In this document: in pieces, positions 23,926-36,300 of the stretch | How positions within the stretch are numbered: the stretch's first letter is position 1 | Layout: every line of letters starts with the position of its first letter | Source: Toxorhynchites rutilus septentrionalis | Lineage: Eukaryota; Arthropoda; Insecta; Diptera; Culicidae | Reading direction: 5' to 3' | DNA length: 64,000 nucleotides | NCBI RefSeq assembly: GCF_029784135.1 | Contig: NC_073746.1 | Location: 6,989,136-7,053,135 of the forward strand | Notes under the pieces: model-generated | Seen by the model: the letters and a program-made list of their open reading frames with translations, nothing else | What the model was told of the DNA's origin: nothing | The model's database searches: none | Program-made: the position numbers and the translations under genes

Positions 23926-25015
23926 AAGGGTGTGTCATATCAAATTGCATCACGGAAAAAACGCTGTAGAAATTCGCCCAGTAGACCGATCCTTTTGAAA
24001 ATTTTAGACAGTAAAATAAAAACTATTAAACAACTTTTGGCATTTTCTTTTTATTCATACTTCGAGCCCAAGCCCGTATGCTCGCACCTTCCTCTTTACC
24101 CCGTCCATAAGGTTCTGTACAACGTCAGGTTGTAGTTTTTTTTGAACAGAAATCCATTTTCTCTTGAAGTCCGCCTCCGATTTGACAACTTTTGGGTTCT
24201 TCCGGAGGGCCTGCTTCATAATCGCCCAATATTTCTCTATTGGGCGAAGCTCCGGCGCGGGTTCATTTCCTTTGGCACGAAGCTGACCCTGTTGGCTTCG
24301 TACCACTCCAACACGTCCTTTGAATAGTGGCACGGAGCGAGATCCGGCCAGAAGATGGTCGGGCCCTCGTGCTGCTTCAATAGTGGTAGTAAGCGCTTCT
24401 GTAGGCACTCCTTAAGGTAAACCTGCCCGTTTACCGTGCCGGTCATCACGAAGGGGGCGCTCCGCTTTCCGCAAGAGCAGATCGTATGTACTTTTTGGCA
24501 AACTTGGATAGTTTCTGCTTGCGAATCTCCTCCGGAACGCTGAATTTGTCCTCTGCGGAGAAGAACAACAGGTCCGGCAGCTGACGAAAGCCCGCTTTGA
24601 CGTAGGTTTCGTCGTCCATTACCAGGCTCACGTCTAAACTGCTTAACTACGCGCTTGTGATCTTTTTCACTGACGGAGCATCAATTTTTGCCGTTCTTCA
24701 CCTTCCGGTCGATGGTTAGGTTCTCGAAGTATCGTTTTAGTACTCTGCTGTCCGTGGATTGGGCGATTCCCAGCATCTTACCGATGTCCCGATGTGACAA
24801 CTCCGGATTCTCGAAATGAGTGCGCAGGATTAATTCACGACGCTCTTTTTCGTTCGACGACATTTTTCCAAATTTACGAAAAATTTACAGTGAAGCATGG
24901 CCAACGTGATCTATACACTCTTATCTGATTATAAGCGAAAGCTGAAGATATATTTCCTAAAAATTAAATTTCTACAGCGTTTTATCCGTGATGCAATTTG
25001 ATGTGACACACCCTT
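23926..25015 (-). mobile_element. DD37E mariner-type transposon, decayed
   Basis: 1090 bp with long imperfect TIRs (AAGGGTGTGTCATATCAAAT at 23926; inverse ending 25015) and TA on both sides (23924-23925 and 25016-25017). The transposase runs on the minus strand in several broken frames: an N-terminal HTH (ELSHRDIGKMLGIAQSTDSR), VMDDETYVKAGFRQLP with the first catalytic Asp, IFWPDLAPCHYSKDVLEW with the second, and RPIEKYWAIMK with the Glu. The spacing and the WPDLA.CHY motif fit the mosquito ITmD37E group. Frameshifts and stops make it non-autonomous. Confidence 0.88.
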
Positions 25016-25179
25016 TAGCATGGTTTAGTTGAATTTTTATTTTTTTTTATGTTGTAACAACAATCCTAGATATGTTTGTTTGTTTTGTATATTGTGAATT
25101 TTGAGCTCAATCGGTTCCGTACTTTTCGAGTTTTTGACGCGCACACAATCGAACAGAAAATTTTTATATGCAAATGAAA

Positions 25180-25320
25180 CAAAAATTTCTGCATAACTTG
25201 AAAATTAATCAATCAAATGAAGCCAAATTTGGCATGTGAAGGTTTTTGAATACGAGAAATGTTTCTATGATGGTATGACACCACTCCCTCTTCTGAAATG
25301 GAGAGGGGGTCCCGTAAAAA
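25180..25320 (-). repeat. Single unit related to the 2.3-3.0 kb tandem array
   Basis: On the minus strand this reads GAGAGGGAGTGGTG, CATAGAAACATTTC and ATGCCAAATTTGGCTTC, the same order as the ~143-bp unit at 2318-3050. It is preceded by CAATCGGTTCCGTACTTTTC, the counterpart of the array tail. Confidence 0.65.
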
Positions 25321-25604
25321 TAATACACATATTTCAACCAAACAATTAAAAATTTTTGGAAAATTCAGAAGGAAAATGGGAAAATTCGGAAAATTAAATT
25401 CGCATATGTTCTACAGTTACATATTGACAAGCGTTGTTAGTTCATTTGATGTTTGCGCTAACGAAATTGATTTTTGTTCGAAAGTGGAAATTGATATTAA
25501 TGTGATAAAACGCACTCATATGTTTCCTTCTATCTATATAATTAAAAATGGATAACCGAATGTGTTGATAAAAGCAAAACTCGAAAAAGGAATTGTCCGG
25601 TTTA

Positions 25605-25890
25605 GGGCTATCTTTATTCTATCATATTTTCTGTATCAAACATTTATTCCATGTAACGGAGAAACATGTTATTTGCAAGTGGTAGAAAAATCTTGAACGA
25701 TAAATTTGTCTGAAAATAATCTGATGTTATAATGACGAGTTTTGGTAGAAGTACTAGGACTTTTATAGTAAAACATAAATTTAAAGGGTAGAATAGAAAA
25801 TCAATTAATGAACAGTTCTGCGATTGGACCCATGAACGTGCGCTTAGTAAGAAAACTCGGATGTGATAACGAAAAATAAATTTTGGGCGG
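25605..25890. repeat. Dispersed repeat, shared with 59215-59480
   Basis: About 270 bp. Both copies hold TTCCATGTAACGGAG, TGACGAGTTTTGGTAGAAGT and TTCTGCGATTGG in the same order and strand, with roughly 80% identity by eye. The copy here ends with GATGAAGTTTGCCGGGTCAG, whose inverse resembles the sequence at 23882-23905. It is part of an interspersed family of unknown class. Confidence 0.65.
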
Positions 25891-26619
25891 GATGAAGTTT
25901 GCCGGGTCAGCCAGTGTTGTATAAAGAAGTGGAACCTGCGAAGAAGTTGATTGAAATGACGAAGCGCCAAAAAACTTGAGGAAAAAAAGGAAAATTGAGT
26001 TGAAACGTGAAGAAAACGAAATCCAAACATTAGCTAAGCTGTAAAAGCAGGAAGAACGGATGGAGCAGAAAGAAAAACTTGAAGAACTGAAAAAGACTAA
26101 AAAAATCTGCAAATTCAATAATTAAGAAAGCGAAACTGGTACAAAAGGATTATGACAAAGTAGATGTAACTATGTAGCAAAAATTAAGAATCAAGATTCA
26201 TGCTCTGATGCATTCCATTATTTTTTTCACTTTGAACAACAAATAACCTGAATTCAAATATATAATAATCATTGAAGCAATATAAGTCTTACGGTTTTTC
26301 AACTCTTTGTGGGCGTTTGTCTGCTCTCAGCCACCACAGCAAGAAACCATGCTAATTGTTATTTATAATTTATAATTTGTTATTTACTCAAACAAGTACC
26401 AGTTTATGCTTTTCCTAAAAGAAGCTTGATGTCTAAAAAACCTGTTCACGAATCAATACGGTGCTCCTATGAGTAATAGATAACGGTACTCAGTATCAAA
26501 CATAGTGGTCACCCACACAAGATAACGCACAATGCGTTGAATGCATAATGGGACAAAATGAATGTGGGACAAAAAATCATAACAGCAGAATTTACCCATT
26601 GTAACACTCTGGTGTGATG

Positions 26620-26911
26620 GAAAAGATTGTTTATAAATGTCAGAACTATTGTTTGCATAAATGTCTCATGTTATTTGAATAATCGTATGGATGTCTCAAG
26701 CGACAACATTTTTGTTCATCTAAAGTGAAAAGTTCTGACCATTTCGGATACGCTGAAAGCATTATTTTGAGTAACTGCTGGTTTGAATTATGTTGAAGTA
26801 GTTGTTTTTAAAGAGCAGAATAATTGTTTGCATAAGTGTCTTATGTCATTTAAACAATCTGCAAAAAAATCTTTGTTAAAATTTAAAAGTGCTGATCTTT
26901 TCGGATACACA
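26620..26911 (+). repeat. Host dispersed repeat, two units
   Basis: Two diverged units of about 140 bp share TTGTTTGCATAA, AAAAGT(T/G)CTGA and TTTTCGGATACAC. The same repeat is found, split by insertions, at 28705-28760, 32690-32741, 37626-37678, 48097-48169 and 49796-49880. It is therefore the substrate into which the 32.7-49.8 kb element stack was built. Confidence 0.6.
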
Positions 26912-27069
26912 TAGGGATTGTTAACCGGTTTTACCGGTAATACCGGGTCATTTTCCATTACCGAATCACCGGTAATTTTACAATCAATAACCGGTAATTT
27001 CGGTATTTTTTTTACGCCATAAATGATATTTGCCTTTATGCCGCTTTGAAATATTACTCGAGCTTCAAA

Positions 27070-27400
27070 TAAGATCTATGACTTCCGACCTACGACCTCC
27101 GAACTTCAGTTCAAAAAATCGTTGTTCGATCTGAACACGAAACACAAGATAAGCTTCCACGATGAAGAACTGACAGCGATAAAGGTATTGGTTGATGCCA
27201 TCGAACCAGATCTGGTCGCTGTTGAACTGCTATTGCGGAAGAAATGCACCCTTTATGAAGCTGATGTCAGATTACAAGTTAAGCTAGAATAGGTATCGGA
27301 GCAATCATCGGAAATTTCGAAGAGGCTGCTTGAAGCCCTGATTGGAAGGGTTGCAGAAAGACGTTTCGTATATGCAGATTTGTTCCCGCATATGAGTAAT
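27070..27400 (+). pseudogene. hAT transposase fragment
   Basis: The plus strand encodes FHDEELTAIKVLVDAIEPD, then CTLYEADVRLQ and SSEISKRLLEALIGRVAERR. This is the segment between the catalytic core and the C-terminal dimerisation region of hAT transposases. A stop follows KLE, and neither the BED finger nor the dimerisation motif is present. Confidence 0.65.
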
Positions 27401-27619
27401 CATTCTGATCGTGATCGTGAAACAATTAATTATGACTTTGGTGTCTTTCATCATACGCCACGAACTGCAACGTCCAGCCCAAGCTCAACGTCTATAAACG
27501 GATTGATGAAAAGCTTCGGACAAGAGCTTTCGTACAGAGGGCATCAGAGGTAAATTCATGACGATGGTATTCGATACTCTTCGTATTGTATTGTCCAACT
27601 CATCGCCGTCGATCGTTAT

Positions 27620-28560
27620 ACTACTATCTCATCGGGTCCTGTCGTGCTCGGATCCGGGAGCCAGCATGTATTTGGTTTAAGACGCATTGATTTTCAGCCC
27701 AATTTTCTCTGCTTCGTGATTAAGTCTGGTGTAATGTTCAGCTATCATCTCAAATGTTCTGCCGATAATGTCTACGTCAACAGCGAAGCAGATGAATTGA
27801 CTGGATCTATTGAAAATCGTACCACGCAAGTTAAGCGCCGCTCGTCTCATAACACCCTCTAGCGCAATGTTGAACAGTAGGCAAGAGAGACCATTACGAA
27901 GCCCCCTGCGGGACTCGAATGAATCAGATAATCCACCCGAATGCACTCGAAAGTTTCAACCGCTGTTGAATAGATAGCCGCGCGAGATAGCTGGTGGATG
28001 ATAATCCAGACGACCGGAGTTCGAACCCACATCGGAGCAGTTTTCACCAAACATCAATGTGTGCCATTTTAAACATTCATATTCCATTCCCAACACAAGT
28101 CAATCAAACAATTATTATTTTTACAAACATGAATATATGAATATATAAAAATGGCGATTCGTGAGGCTATAATAATCATTTCACGAAAATATTTTGCGCC
28201 ATTTTTTTTTCTATGTCTGTAATAAATCGTATATGAGTATGACAAAAGTCGTATTTGGTGCTTTGACAATTCATGAATATATTCATATTAGATCGCAATT
28301 CAATTTCAACATAATCGCTATTATAGCCGGTCAAAGTTGCATATTCATCCAAACAAATTCGGTAAGCATTTGCCATGTATCTTTGCCAGTTGATTTATTG
28401 TTCTTAACCTGTTTGATAGCATTCCTAACTTCACCTATCGTTGGGGGTGGTACATCTTCATTATTTACTGCACCAACGTAATCGCATCCATCGTCATGTT
28501 GGTCCTCTACCTGTACGCCATTCAGATGTTCATCAAACTTTTTTTGTAAACTAATCGTCC
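27620..28560 (-). pseudogene. LINE RT fragments split by a repeat copy
   Basis: Minus strand, 28560-28385: LNGVQVEDQHDDG, then PPTIGEVRNAIKQVKNNK, the entry to a LINE RT domain. Minus strand, 27950-27680: NGLSCLLFNIALEGVMRR and FICFAVDVDIIGRT, the palm with the first Asp of the active-site pair changed to Val. Between them, 27940-28380 is a second copy of the tRNA-like block of the 20.5-21.4 kb element. Confidence 0.65.
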
Positions 28561-28910
28561 TAAATAAAAGCCGCTTCTCTTCTTCTTTTTTCTGGGTATT
28601 TTAAAGTATGTTTTTTACCGATAATTTACCGGTTTTACCAGTAATGAAATTTGCATTACCGAATAACCGGTTATTGAAATATTGGCACGGTAATGCAATC
28701 CCTAGATACACATTGCTGGCATTGATTATACATTTATTGCATTAATGGTAAAAGTGTCTCATATTCAACGGATAATAAAAATAAAATTATGTATTAATTA
28801 TACTTCATATGATTTACTTTTGGAGACTATTTCCTAAGATTTCACACGAAGACGAATTAAAAAATATATTTTTATATAAAAACATCACATTAAAATACAT
28901 TGTTAAGTTA

Positions 28911-28914
<4 letters not shown>

Positions 28915-28961
<47 letters not shown>
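28915..28961. repeat. TA microsatellite
   Basis: About 47 bp of pure AT dinucleotides in an AT-rich stretch between the hAT element and the Gln-rich gene. Confidence 0.9.
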
Positions 28962-28964
<3 letters not shown>

Positions 28965-30140
28965 CACAAAATACATTTTTTTTAATTTTTCAAAATCTTG
29001 CGTGTATCACTGAAAAATAATTCCGACGATACCCATGCCCAAATTAAAAACGACCGCAAAGGGTAAAACCATGAAGCTACAAAGAAACATCAATAGACGA
29101 AAAACATTTTGGGGAAAATAGAAAATATCATAAAAGAGGTTGTTGAAAATTATTTCAAGCCAATTATAAAACAATTGGTTAAAACTCTATTACAATTTAA
29201 CCAGCCATCGATGGTTGTAGACAATTTTTAAGACATTTGTGTTTGCACGGAAGGTTGCAGCACACTTTTAGACAGGCCAAGTCGTTATTTTCGGATGTTT
29301 GATCTTTTTATAATGTTGTAATTGTACAGAAATCTAAATTGTGCTTAAAACCACAAGAAATCGTTATGCAAACAGAGTGTCCGAAATTTGAATTCAATCT
29401 GTCCGAAATTTGATTTTTTTCATGAATAGTGTCCGCAATTTGATTCTTATTCGCTTCATTTGAAAAGCAGTTTATCCGATGATTTTTTAATGTTTCCAAT
29501 CAAATAGGTACCAAAGTAGAAAACTTATCCTTTTAAATATTGAACTAATTTATTAAAAATATCAACCAAATAATGCCTGTGCATAAAGTTTAGATCTGTT
29601 TTCTGCATCATATGCCCTTAGCGTCCGAAATATGATTCAGAACGGTATAAGACACTTTGAATTATTTATTTTTTAACTCCGAAGAACTCAAAAATAACGA
29701 ACCAACCAGGTGTGTACGCTCAATTATGCCATTGACTGTATCACCTGTATTTTGAAGAACCTGAATGAAGAACTCATTCCTTTTTTGTGTGTTCAACATT
29801 ACTTGATTGAATATTTCAATATAAACAGCAACACATTTTTGGTTCAAATTATTTTGAAATATTTCCTTGGAAGAATTTCAAACAAACAATCATTAGCTGT
29901 TATTAAACTAGAATAGAGGATTTGATGACAATTAGTTCAGGCATTATTAAGCATAGAGCTGAATAATAAAACCATCATAAAAACGTCTCACTTATGGGGA
30001 GTTGTTGGGTTATTTCAGAAGATCTTGAAGCGGGTAGTTATTGAATGAGCCGTTGAGAGTATTGAAAAACTGCGGACAGGTAGGTCGTCTTATACATAAA
30101 ACAATACCTATAGGAACTCAAATGAGAAAAGAAATTCTTT
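28962..30140. other. No recognisable gene
   Basis: AT-rich; the phrase GTCCGAAATTTGA recurs several times around 29380-29450. It serves as upstream region of the gene at 30276. Confidence 0.4.
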
Positions 30141-30144
30141 TGGG

Positions 30145-30185
30145 TATAAAATTACACCGTTTGGACGTTCCTAGATATTAGTATC
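30145..30185 (+). promoter_or_regulatory. Putative TATA promoter of the gene at 30276
   Basis: GGGTATAAAATTAC has a TATA core at 30145-30151. The expected start site would be near 30175-30180, about 100 bases before the ATG. A four-codon upstream frame (ATGGCACGCAAGTAG at 30230) lies in the leader and could lower translation. Confidence 0.5.
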
Positions 30186-30275
30186 TTAGTAGATCGCAAA
30201 GCGGCAGTGTTTACGTCTCATCGGTAAAAAATGGCACGCAAGTAGAACGAAGAAGTTGTGGAAGTTTCGAGGCAA

Positions 30276-32237
30276 ATGGAAGTGTACAAGTCGGCGCGAG
30301 ACCCAGCGGGGCCCATCGGTGATTCGAACATGGAAACGTTGCTTCCAGTCTACCGTGAATCTTGGTATAATGGCGAGGATGATGATTCCAGTGATAACGA
30401 GCTCGATAAAAACATACATATGATCAACGCAAACGAATTGGACGAAAATAAGCACATGGTGGATACAATGGATACGGTATCGATTGGCAGATGTTCAACC
30501 CCAAGTGAACCACACTGTTTTCATTGCGAACATAATCATCGCCAAATGTGTTGTTTGTATTATGGTGATAATGAGGCGGATATTAATGACTATTCTGTAT
30601 GGGTGTCTAATTTGAATGTGTCTTTCGAGATGCAAAATGAGTTTCATATTTCCGACGCAGTTTCAGGAAATAGCACACCGCATGGGTTCCCTTTGTTTAC
30701 TTACACTGAACGAATCAAACCAGCTGAATCACCCATGTTGCACGAGAGATACCTGCAGACACTGAACGAGTTGCAGCAAAAAACATGTGAATATTGGCTA
30801 GGAATACCTAAATATGTTAGCGCTCCGAAACCAGACTCTAACCTCCGGCCATTGGAGCAACCAATGAACAGGGAAACCAGAAATCCGTCTCATCAAAACA
30901 TGAAGACTTATGATCGAGGATTCACTATGCCAAATGTCCAACCGCAATTAATACAATATTCACAACAGACCAGAAAGGGTTTAGAAACACTTCAATATAG
31001 CCCTAATACTAATGTGCAGTATGAACGAAAAATATCAACTTCATCACACGACCTTTACATGCGGGTATTGAATGAGATGCAACAGAATAAACCACCAACT
31101 GCCTATCATCAAGGTTGGCCCATGGAAAATCAAGCAACACAATGGCAAACGATACATGCAGATGCGAATTTTCCCACTTCTGTAGGGTTAGTAATGACAT
31201 GTGCTCCACAAGTATACATTCAGACCCCGCAGCAGATCCAGCAAGGGCAGGAAATACCTAACTATTCAGGGTTACCAACGTATGTTCCTCAACCTCAGTA
31301 CGAGCGTAGAGAGCATTTCGAGAGTCCAGATAAATTGTCCACATACAAATATCATGGGTATCCAATGCAGCGGGGTAAGTTGCGAACAATGCCATATCAT
31401 GGTTGGCAAATGAAGAGTCAAGACAATCAACAACGAGATTCAACAATAACAATCTCGCACCAACAATTGGGCCACGATGGAAGAATCCCTATATCCAATG
31501 CTCAACATCAAAACACTCAGTTCTCGCAGCATATGAGACAAAATCCAGCGCTGGCCGAATCGCAGTATATGATGGATAGAACATCACCGCATGAACTATA
31601 CTTGCAGATAAAAATAATGATGCAACAGAGTACTGGTGATTGTTGGCAATCAGTACCATCCATAGGTCATCAGCGAGGTTGGCCAATAGAAAAACAAGAA
31701 TATCAACGTCCGATTTGGCAACCGATGATGGAAGATACATATGTACCAACCTATCGAGACGGCACATTTCCTTACTCGAAGCAGCGCGACAGTCAATACT
31801 CACAACAGATGGAACAAGAACACGGAACACCTTACCAGATGGGCTTGAGGAATCCAGACAATTTTTCCACCCCATATACACATCAAAGCTGGCAAGTAAC
31901 ACCGTCCGTTACTTTGCAGCAAGCCCAACAGGGCGGCCGGATGAATCATTGGCCAATGAGGATGGAAGAAACGAGTTCCTCTGTTTATCAAGGCCACACG
32001 CAAGCTGCTTCCCATCAACACAGGAGCAATGAAAATAGAATACGCGATGAAACATTCACAATGCCAAGCGATCAACCACAATCCGTTCAGTATTCACATC
32101 AGATAAGACCAGAACCAGAAACATCTCACTGTAGTGAAGCACCAGCATTCGATCCTGATGGACAGTATGAACAAATGCTACTAAAAATCAAGCAAGAGCT
32201 TAAGGATCGGAAGAATATAACAGTCCATTTGGTTTGA
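30276..32237 (+). CDS. Single-exon Gln/Trp/Met-rich repetitive protein, unknown function
   Basis: 653 aa from the ATG at 30276; the longer frame upstream has only a GTG. No signal peptide or membrane segment. Residues 1-70 are acidic; a Cys/His cluster (CFHCEHNHRQMCC) follows near residue 87. Residues 150-650 are imperfect repeats: YLQTLNELQQ (~157), LYMRVLNEMQQ (~257) and LYLQIKIMMQQ (~440), each followed by a Trp, plus HQGWPMENQ/HQRGWPIEKQ and FTMPNVQPQLIQYSQQ/FTMPSDQPQSVQYSHQ. It ends with a charged helix (QMLLKIKQELKDRK). The codons are not low-complexity and the frame is open for 2 kb. AATAAA at about 32457. Segments such as DINDYSVWVSNLN and GWPME resemble the protein at 52077, suggesting paralogy. 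No known family is recognised. A nuclear or RNA-binding role would be speculation. Confidence 0.75.
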   Translation: MEVYKSARDPAGPIGDSNMETLLPVYRESWYNGEDDDSSDNELDKNIHMINANELDENKHMVDTMDTVSIGRCSTPSEPHCFHCEHNHRQMCCLYYGDNEADINDYSVWVSNLNVSFEMQNEFHISDAVSGNSTPHGFPLFTYTERIKPAESPMLHERYLQTLNELQQKTCEYWLGIPKYVSAPKPDSNLRPLEQPMNRETRNPSHQNMKTYDRGFTMPNVQPQLIQYSQQTRKGLETLQYSPNTNVQYERKISTSSHDLYMRVLNEMQQNKPPTAYHQGWPMENQATQWQTIHADANFPTSVGLVMTCAPQVYIQTPQQIQQGQEIPNYSGLPTYVPQPQYERREHFESPDKLSTYKYHGYPMQRGKLRTMPYHGWQMKSQDNQQRDSTITISHQQLGHDGRIPISNAQHQNTQFSQHMRQNPALAESQYMMDRTSPHELYLQIKIMMQQSTGDCWQSVPSIGHQRGWPIEKQEYQRPIWQPMMEDTYVPTYRDGTFPYSKQRDSQYSQQMEQEHGTPYQMGLRNPDNFSTPYTHQSWQVTPSVTLQQAQQGGRMNHWPMRMEETSSSVYQGHTQAASHQHRSNENRIRDETFTMPSDQPQSVQYSHQIRPEPETSHCSEAPAFDPDGQYEQMLLKIKQELKDRKNITVHLV

Positions 32238-32566
32238 AACGGAATAGATACGAAATGATTCGCAACATGGACGATAATTCTTAATTCTATAATCTGTGAT
32301 GTAGTGTATGTATAGCCGTCATTCGATTGAGTCAAGAATAACTCAAATGATAAATCAACACAAACCAGTGCCGATAAATCATATACAACGTTATTGATTT
32401 AATTATATAATTGCTTCCATTTTATTTATATGAAATGTATATTTATATGAAAGTCAATAAAATTTGATTATTTTCAACTGTCGAAACCGTGTTCGAATTT
32501 TTGTATCTAACTGTGACCAGCCTAGCTCAAGCCAAACATGAAAATGAATTGCTTTCCTTGGAGGAA

Positions 32567-32569
<3 letters not shown>

Positions 32570-32607
<38 letters not shown>

Positions 32608-32625
32608 CTCTCTTCTCTCTCCGTG
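32570..32625. repeat. TC microsatellite
   Basis: A (TC)n run of about 30 bp followed by a degenerate CT-rich stretch to about 32625. Confidence 0.9.
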
Positions 32626-32741
32626 GACAAGCGTGGACATTGACTATAACTACGTGGACATTCTTCCATTTTGTGACAAAAAGATTGAGTAAACAAATCT
32701 TTGTAATTTGTTCATCTAAAGTGAGATGTTCTGATCATTTC

Positions 32742-33021
32742 TGTAGAAGTGCGATATCTTTCCCTCGAGTCTGTGTCGTGGCGAAAGTGTGGCGAGGCGA
32801 AAAGAAAAAATGCATACCTTTCAACTGTATGAACTTTGTTTCACATAATATCAGTTACAAACCATACCGTACAAATAAACGACGTGTTTTCTATGTGCTC
32901 TGTTTTTTACACCGGCCCACGCGGTATCCGAAAAGTCCCGTCGTTTTGTGCTTGGCCGTCGGAGTGTTGTCCACCTTGCAATCTGTCCGGGAGTGTCGGT
33001 TTTGTTTCCCAACAGCCTACA
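32742..33021 (+). repeat. 5' LTR of intact copia
   Basis: 280 bp, TG...CA ends. An AATAAA lies at about 32874 and could be the polyadenylation signal. Identical to the 3' LTR at 37346-37625. Confidence 0.95.
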
Positions 33022-33363
33022 GGTTATGGGCCCAGCTCGGTGGTGAAAAACAGTGAAGTGAAAATTCCATTTGGAAAAATAATTTTCTCGATTGTTCGAG
33101 CGAAGCCATTTTGATTCTTCTTGGCGTGCTGTTCGTCGCTGCAAGGCAGCAGCGGATCTCGGGTGGCTGTATTAGTGAGACAGCAAAATTGATTGCCCGG
33201 TGTGTGAGCGGAAGCTCGAAGAACATTCTCGAACAACGTTACGTTAAACGGTGTGAATCGATTTCGACGTGTGTGCGCGTGTTTCATTCGGTTGTGTGGC
33301 TGTACGGGAACAGTTAGTCCACAGTGAAAGTATTTTCTTGCAGTGCGTTTCAGTGAATAGGAG

Positions 33364-36300
33364 ATGATGGCTGAGAAATACTTGTTCGCCCGGTTGAATA
33401 ATCAAAATTATTCGATTTGGAAGACGAGAATGGAGATGTTTTTGAAGCGTGAAGAGCGGTGGTATGTGATTGACAGTGCAAAACCTGAGCCAGTCACGGA
33501 AGCGTGGAAGAAAGACGATTCGAAGTGTCACGCGATAATTGTTTTATACGTGGAAGACAGCCAACTGAATTTGGTGAAGGATGCTAAATCCGCCAAGGAA
33601 CTGTGGGACTGTTTGAAGCGATATCATGAGAAAACTACCATGACTTCGCGAGTGTCTTTACTGAAGAAAATTTGCAACTTGAACATGGCTGACGGTGAAG
33701 ATTTAGAAAAACATTTGTTTGATCTCGAAGAGCTTTTTATTCGTCTCGCGTGTGCGGGCCAGGCGCTCGAAGAACCATTACAGATTGCAATGATATTGCG
33801 GAGTCTGCCGGACTCATATGGTGGTTTAGTTACGGCTTTAGAAAGCCGGCCAGAGGCAGATCTGACGATGTCGTTCGTCAAGCAAAAGTTGTTGGACGAA
33901 TATCAACGGCGAATTGAGCGGAATCCAGAGTCGGGAGAAAAAGCCATGAAGCTGCAACAGAGTGGGCAGAAGAAACGATTGTGTTTTCACTGTCAGAAGC
34001 CCGGTCACTTTCGAAAGGATTGCCGGCAGTGGCTGCAACAACAGAAGAAGAGTGACGGGGAACCAGTTAGTGCGAAGGCAGGAAAACAAACAGCGAAGAA
34101 AAGTGATGTGAAAGCCAAACTAACGGCTGAAAAGGATGTTCCGATTTGTTTTACGGTCGGGAGTGCTCGTCGAAAGGGATGTTGGTACATTGACAGTGGC
34201 TGCTCGAGTCATATGACCAACGATCGCGCTTTCTTTACGAAATTGGATGAAAACAAGCAAGTGCAGGTAGTGCTCGCTGATGGCTCGGTGTCAAAGTCGC
34301 GCGGAATCGGGGAAGGATTCATAAAATGCGTGGATAAAGACGGTGATGTGCAAAAAGTTAAATTAACGGAAGTGATTTTCATACCAGCGCTGGACAGTGG
34401 ATTAATCTCGGTGCGTAAGCTGACGACGAAGGGTTTTCAAGTGAACTTCGTTGGGTCATTATGTTCGGTAGTGAGCACCGCCGGTAAAACTGTGGCGTTG
34501 GGAGAACTAAATGGAAAATTGTTTGTGTTGAAAACAGTGGACTATGCGAATATGAGCAAGGAGCAGCATCATTTATCAAACTGCCAACATGTGTGGCATC
34601 GGCGGTTCGGACATCGGGATCCGGTAGTGCTGGAGAAACTGAAAGCAGGTAATCTCAGTTTCGGATTCAAGATGGAGGATTGCGGTCTGCGGCAGGTTTG
34701 CGAAGACTGTTTGAAAGGGAAGCTCTCACGTACTTCTTTTCCCAAAACATCTGAGAGCAGAGCCACTAGAGTACTCGACTTGATTCATACGGATGTTTGC
34801 GGTCCGATGATCAACGTGACCCCAGGAGGATGCAGGTACTTGATGACCCTCATTGACGATTTTAGTCGCTATACCGTTGTATGTTTGTTGCGACGGAAAT
34901 CAGATGTAGCTGGTTGTATAAAACGTTACGTAGCTCACGTTAAGACGCGATTCGGGAGAGTTCCATGTATAATTAGGTCCGACGGGGGCAGAGAATATGT
35001 CAACAACGAACTGAAGACGTTCTACGAGCAGGAAGGTATTCAAGCTCAGTACACTGCTGCCTATAGCCCGCAGCAGAACGGTGTAGCCGAGCGGAAAAAC
35101 CGTACGTTGCAAGAGATGGCAACATGTATGTTGCTCGACGCAGGACTCGGAAAGCAGTACTGGGGTGAGGCGGTTATGACCGCTGCATACGTACAGAATC
35201 GTTTACCTTCGCGTGTGGTTGACAAGACACCATACGAGAAATGGTTTGGAAAGGTTCCAAAGCTAGGTCATTTACGAGTGTTCGGGTGTTCGGCCTATGT
35301 ACATATTCCGGAAGTTAAAAGAAATAAATTCGACTGCAAAGCGCAAAAATTAACTTTTGTCGGCTATTGCGAGGATCGTAAAGCATTTAGATTCCTTGAC
35401 CCTGAGACGGACAGAATCACGATCAGTCGTGACGCGCGCTTTATTGAACTGGAGGACAGCCCTCGCATGATAAAGTCAAAATCCCAAGCATCGGGAGAAA
35501 CTGAAGCTGATTTTGACTGGCCTGAAACTGAAGCGTTGCAGGAGGAGACAGGTCTTCAGGAAGAAAAATGCGTTCAGGAGGAGCATCAGGTTCCAGATCA
35601 CGATTCGGATGTGGAATTTTATGATTTGGAAGAGCAAGAGCAAACTGATGAACGAGTCGCAGATGGAGCAGAGGTTTTAGCGTCGGACGAGATGCAGAAT
35701 AGTGACAAACGGTCGACGCGAGGAGTACTTCCGCGAAGACTACACGATTATGTGGCTTTGGTTGTTGAAGGTGAGCCAACCTGTTATGATGAAGCTGTTC
35801 AAGGACCTGAGCGGGATTTATGGCAAGCAGCGATGAAAGAAGAGTATGACAATTTGATGCAGAATGATACATGGAAGCTTGTCGAGCTTCCCGCTGGTCG
35901 GAAACCGATCGGGAGCAAATGGGTATTCAAGAAAAAGGAAGATAGTGCTGGAAATGTCACCAGATACAAGGCTCGCTTAGTAGCCCAGGGATACTCGCAA
36001 CAGTTTGGAGTAGACTACGATTCCGTTTTCGCGCCAGTAGCTGCTCAAACTACGTTGAAGGTTTTGTTGACTATAGCTGGTCATAAGCAGATGAAGATCC
36101 ATCATCTTGACGTTAAAGGTGCATACTTACACGGCCGATTGAAAGAGGAGTTATACATGCAGCAACCAAGAGGTTTCCAGCAATCTGGCGATGAGAGACT
36201 GGTCTGTAAGCTACAACGCAGTCTTTACGGATTGAAGCAAGGAGCGCGAGTGTGGAATGAGACGATTCGTGGAATCCTCGAAGAGATGGACTTCGAGCAA

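Larger units (their letters stand above)
26912..28704 (+). mobile_element. hAT element with nested debris
   Basis: Termini TAGGGATTG and CAATCCCTA with an 8-bp target duplication GATACACA at 26904-26911 and 28705-28712. Subterminal regions repeat ACCGG words (ACCGGTAATA, ACCGGTTATT). A hAT transposase relic lies at 27070-27400, and a tRNA-like repeat and LINE pieces are nested in its 3' half. Confidence 0.85.

Noticed and set aside
25800..26118. Ser/Phe-rich minus-strand frame and a Lys/Glu-rich plus-strand counterpart
   Set aside because: The plus strand resembles a decayed coiled coil (EELKKTKK) but has several stops; no family can be named.
32538..33317. Frames in and after the copia 5' LTR
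   Set aside because: Repeated exactly in the 3' LTR and without domain; they are LTR and leader sequence.
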